A DNA stretch of 7,099 nt. Origin: Aurantibrevibacter sp041747755 (GTDB taxonomy: Bacteria; Bacteroidota; Bacteroidia; Flavobacteriales; Flavobacteriaceae). Positions 6,604-7,099 of the stretch are shown here, piece after piece (within the stretch, counting starts at the first letter, position 1; each line of letters opens with the position of its first letter). The notes beneath the pieces were generated by a model that was given only the letters and a program-made list of their open reading frames with translations, was not told where the DNA came from and ran no database searches. The stretch is from assembly GCA_041747755.1 (NCBI GenBank), contig JBGTEN010000021.1, positions 1-7,099 on the forward strand, in the 5' to 3' direction. A program made the translations under genes and the position numbers.

Positions 6604-6630
6604 GCAGTTCTACGTCTGCCACCCCGACTA
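6604..6630 (+). other. tRNA 3'-end-like segment, possible attachment site
   Basis: CTGCCACCCCGACTA (6616-6630) looks like the T-stem and acceptor 3' strand of a tRNA, as in proline-type tRNAs of related bacteria, and is preceded by GCAGTTC (6604-6610). The T-loop does not fit the normal TTCRANY pattern and no 5' tRNA half is found upstream, so this is not an intact tRNA gene. Tyrosine recombinases often insert at tRNA 3' ends and leave such fragments at element borders, which is why it is recorded. Confidence 0.3.
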
Positions 6631-6655
6631 AAATGGTATTTTATGCCATTAAAAA

Positions 6656-6715
6656 AAATCTAATTATATGATTTTCAGAGGATTTCATTTTTTCCGATAT
6701 CATATAATTAGTTTT
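6656..6715. repeat. 17-bp inverted repeat with one mismatch
   Basis: AAATCTAATTATATGAT (6656-6672) is complementary to 6699-6715 with a single mismatched pair, leaving a perfect 13-bp inner stretch and a 26-nt centre. The right arm runs into TTTT, so in RNA it could be a weak terminator for transcription toward the integrase. As DNA it could be an operator or recombination site. There is no transposase in view to support a transposon end. Confidence 0.75.
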
Positions 6716-6729
6716 AATATCAATTTAAA

Positions 6730-6765
6730 GGTTACCTATTCGGTTACCTAATCGGTTACCTAATT
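6730..6765. repeat. Three tandem 12-bp repeats upstream of the integrase
   Basis: GGTTACCTATTC (6730-6741), GGTTACCTAATC (6742-6753) and GGTTACCTAATT (6754-6765) follow head to tail, differing at one or two positions. Their place about 90 bp before the integrase start, and that protein's N-terminal arm-binding domain, suggest they are arm-type integrase binding sites. Iterons for another protein are possible. The repeat itself is certain; the role is inferred. Confidence 0.85.
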
Positions 6766-6767
6766 AT

Positions 6768-6783
6768 AATTACTTCGGTAATT
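6768..6783. other. Hairpin with C(TTCG)G tetraloop
   Basis: AATTAC and GTAATT form a perfect 6-bp stem closed by TTCG, an exceptionally stable RNA loop when flanked by C and G. It would lie in any integrase transcript that starts upstream. There is no T run after it, so it is not a normal terminator. Confidence 0.4.
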
Positions 6784-6820
6784 CAGTAACGTTTGACTTT
6801 CGATTCGATTTGACTCGCTA

Positions 6821-6839
6821 AAAAATTTGTCGAATTTTT
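6821..6839. repeat. A/T-rich inverted repeat with 5-bp centre, next to the integrase start
   Basis: AAAAATT (6821-6827) and AATTTTT (6833-6839) flank TGTCG, 15 bp before the integrase ATG. Short inverted arms around a 5-7-bp centre are the layout of tyrosine-recombinase core sites, but A/T-rich palindromes also arise by chance in DNA of this composition. Confidence 0.3.
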
Positions 6840-6854
6840 AAAAAGCCAGCGTTT

Positions 6855-7099
6855 ATGCAATCATCACGATCATTCCGCATTTTTATTTGGCTCAACAAAG
6901 CCAAAAGAAAAGGTGAACTAGCACCTATTTATGCCCGAGTAACAGTCAATGGAAAGCGAGCTGAAATCAGCCTGCAACGAGAAGTTTTGGTTACCTATTG
7001 GGATACTAATTCCAGAAAAACCACTCAAAGAACCCCGGAAGGGAGAGCATTAAACCATTATTTGGACCAACAATACGCCAAACTAATGGAATGCCACAA
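6855..7099 (+). CDS. Tyrosine recombinase (integrase), 5' part only
   Basis: The first 81 residues of a protein that continues past the window edge. It begins MQSSRSFRIFIWLNKAKRKG, then APIYARVTVNGKRAEISL and a Trp-Asp (YWD) segment. This is the pattern of the N-terminal arm DNA-binding domain of Bacteroidota tyrosine recombinases, which have a short beta sheet followed by a helix. The core-binding domain and the catalytic R-H-R-Y residues would lie downstream and cannot be checked. The ATG is the first plausible start before the conserved domain; no Shine-Dalgarno is seen. Such proteins integrate and excise phages, conjugative elements and islands. The tandem repeats and palindromes upstream fit binding sites for it. 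It points away from the CRISPR-Cas genes, so it probably belongs to a neighbouring element rather than mobilising the CRISPR locus, but this is not settled. Confidence 0.85.
   Translation, partial: MQSSRSFRIFIWLNKAKRKGELAPIYARVTVNGKRAEISLQREVLVTYWDTNSRKTTQRTPEGRALNHYLDQQYAKLMECH

Larger units (their letters stand above)
6447..6854. other. Gene-free stretch before the integrase, rich in short repeats
   Basis: No credible protein-coding frame is seen here. It holds, in order, a tRNA-3'-end-like segment (6604-6630), a large inverted repeat (6656-6715), three 12-bp tandem repeats (6730-6765), a TTCG-loop hairpin (6768-6783), two copies of TTTGACT 17 bp apart (6792-6798 and 6809-6815) and an A/T inverted repeat (6821-6839). 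This density of recombination-site-like structure directly upstream of a tyrosine recombinase suggests the attachment and arm-binding region of an integrating element; that is inference. The part from 6447 to 6600 shows nothing I can name. Confidence 0.5.

Noticed and set aside
6559..6632. Complete tRNA gene ending near 6630
   Set aside because: Only the 3' acceptor-like part fits. No D-arm, anticodon arm or 5' acceptor partner can be found at the right distance, and the T-loop is non-canonical.

Overview
The window is AT-rich and reads as a member of the Bacteroidota, most likely the Flavobacteriia. The Cas9, Cas1 and Cas2 proteins look like the type II-C forms of that phylum, starts lack clear Shine-Dalgarno sequences, and the integrase at the right edge begins with the arm-binding domain common in Bacteroidota tyrosine recombinases. 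These are recognitions from memory of the families; no database was searched.

Layout, left to right: (1) 1-3315, + strand, cas9 without its N-terminal RuvC-I segment; the frame is open to the window edge and starts in the arginine-rich bridge helix. (2) 3360-3873, + strand, a ParD/ParE-type toxin-antitoxin pair with overlapping reading frames, placed between cas9 and the array. (3) 3885-3959, a short leader containing a degenerate anti-repeat, the best tracrRNA candidate in the window; it forms a perfect 19-bp inverted repeat with the start of the first CRISPR repeat. (4) 3960-4720, a CRISPR array of 12 identical 36-nt repeats and 11 spacers (ten of 30 nt, one of 29 nt). (5) 4773-4826, a long hairpin with a T-rich tail, best folded on the + strand, that probably ends the array transcript. 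(6) 4864-6068, - strand, cas2 and cas1 with overlapping ends, converging on the array. (7) 6069-6854, a gene-poor stretch with a palindrome at the cas1 start, a decayed fragment of a Fic-family gene on the - strand (6252-6446), a tRNA-3'-end-like segment, a large inverted repeat and three 12-bp tandem repeats. (8) 6855-7099, + strand, the 5' end of a tyrosine recombinase gene running off the window.

How it works together: Cas1 and Cas2 would insert new spacers, the array would be transcribed on the + strand, the anti-repeat RNA would pair with the 5' part of each repeat, and Cas9 would use the RNA duplex to cut DNA. The less ordinary points are the head-to-head arrangement of the effector and adaptation genes around the array, the ParDE pair inside the locus, and a tracrRNA-like element that runs directly into repeat 1 with no visible terminator. 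The right end looks like the edge of an integrating element next to the CRISPR locus.
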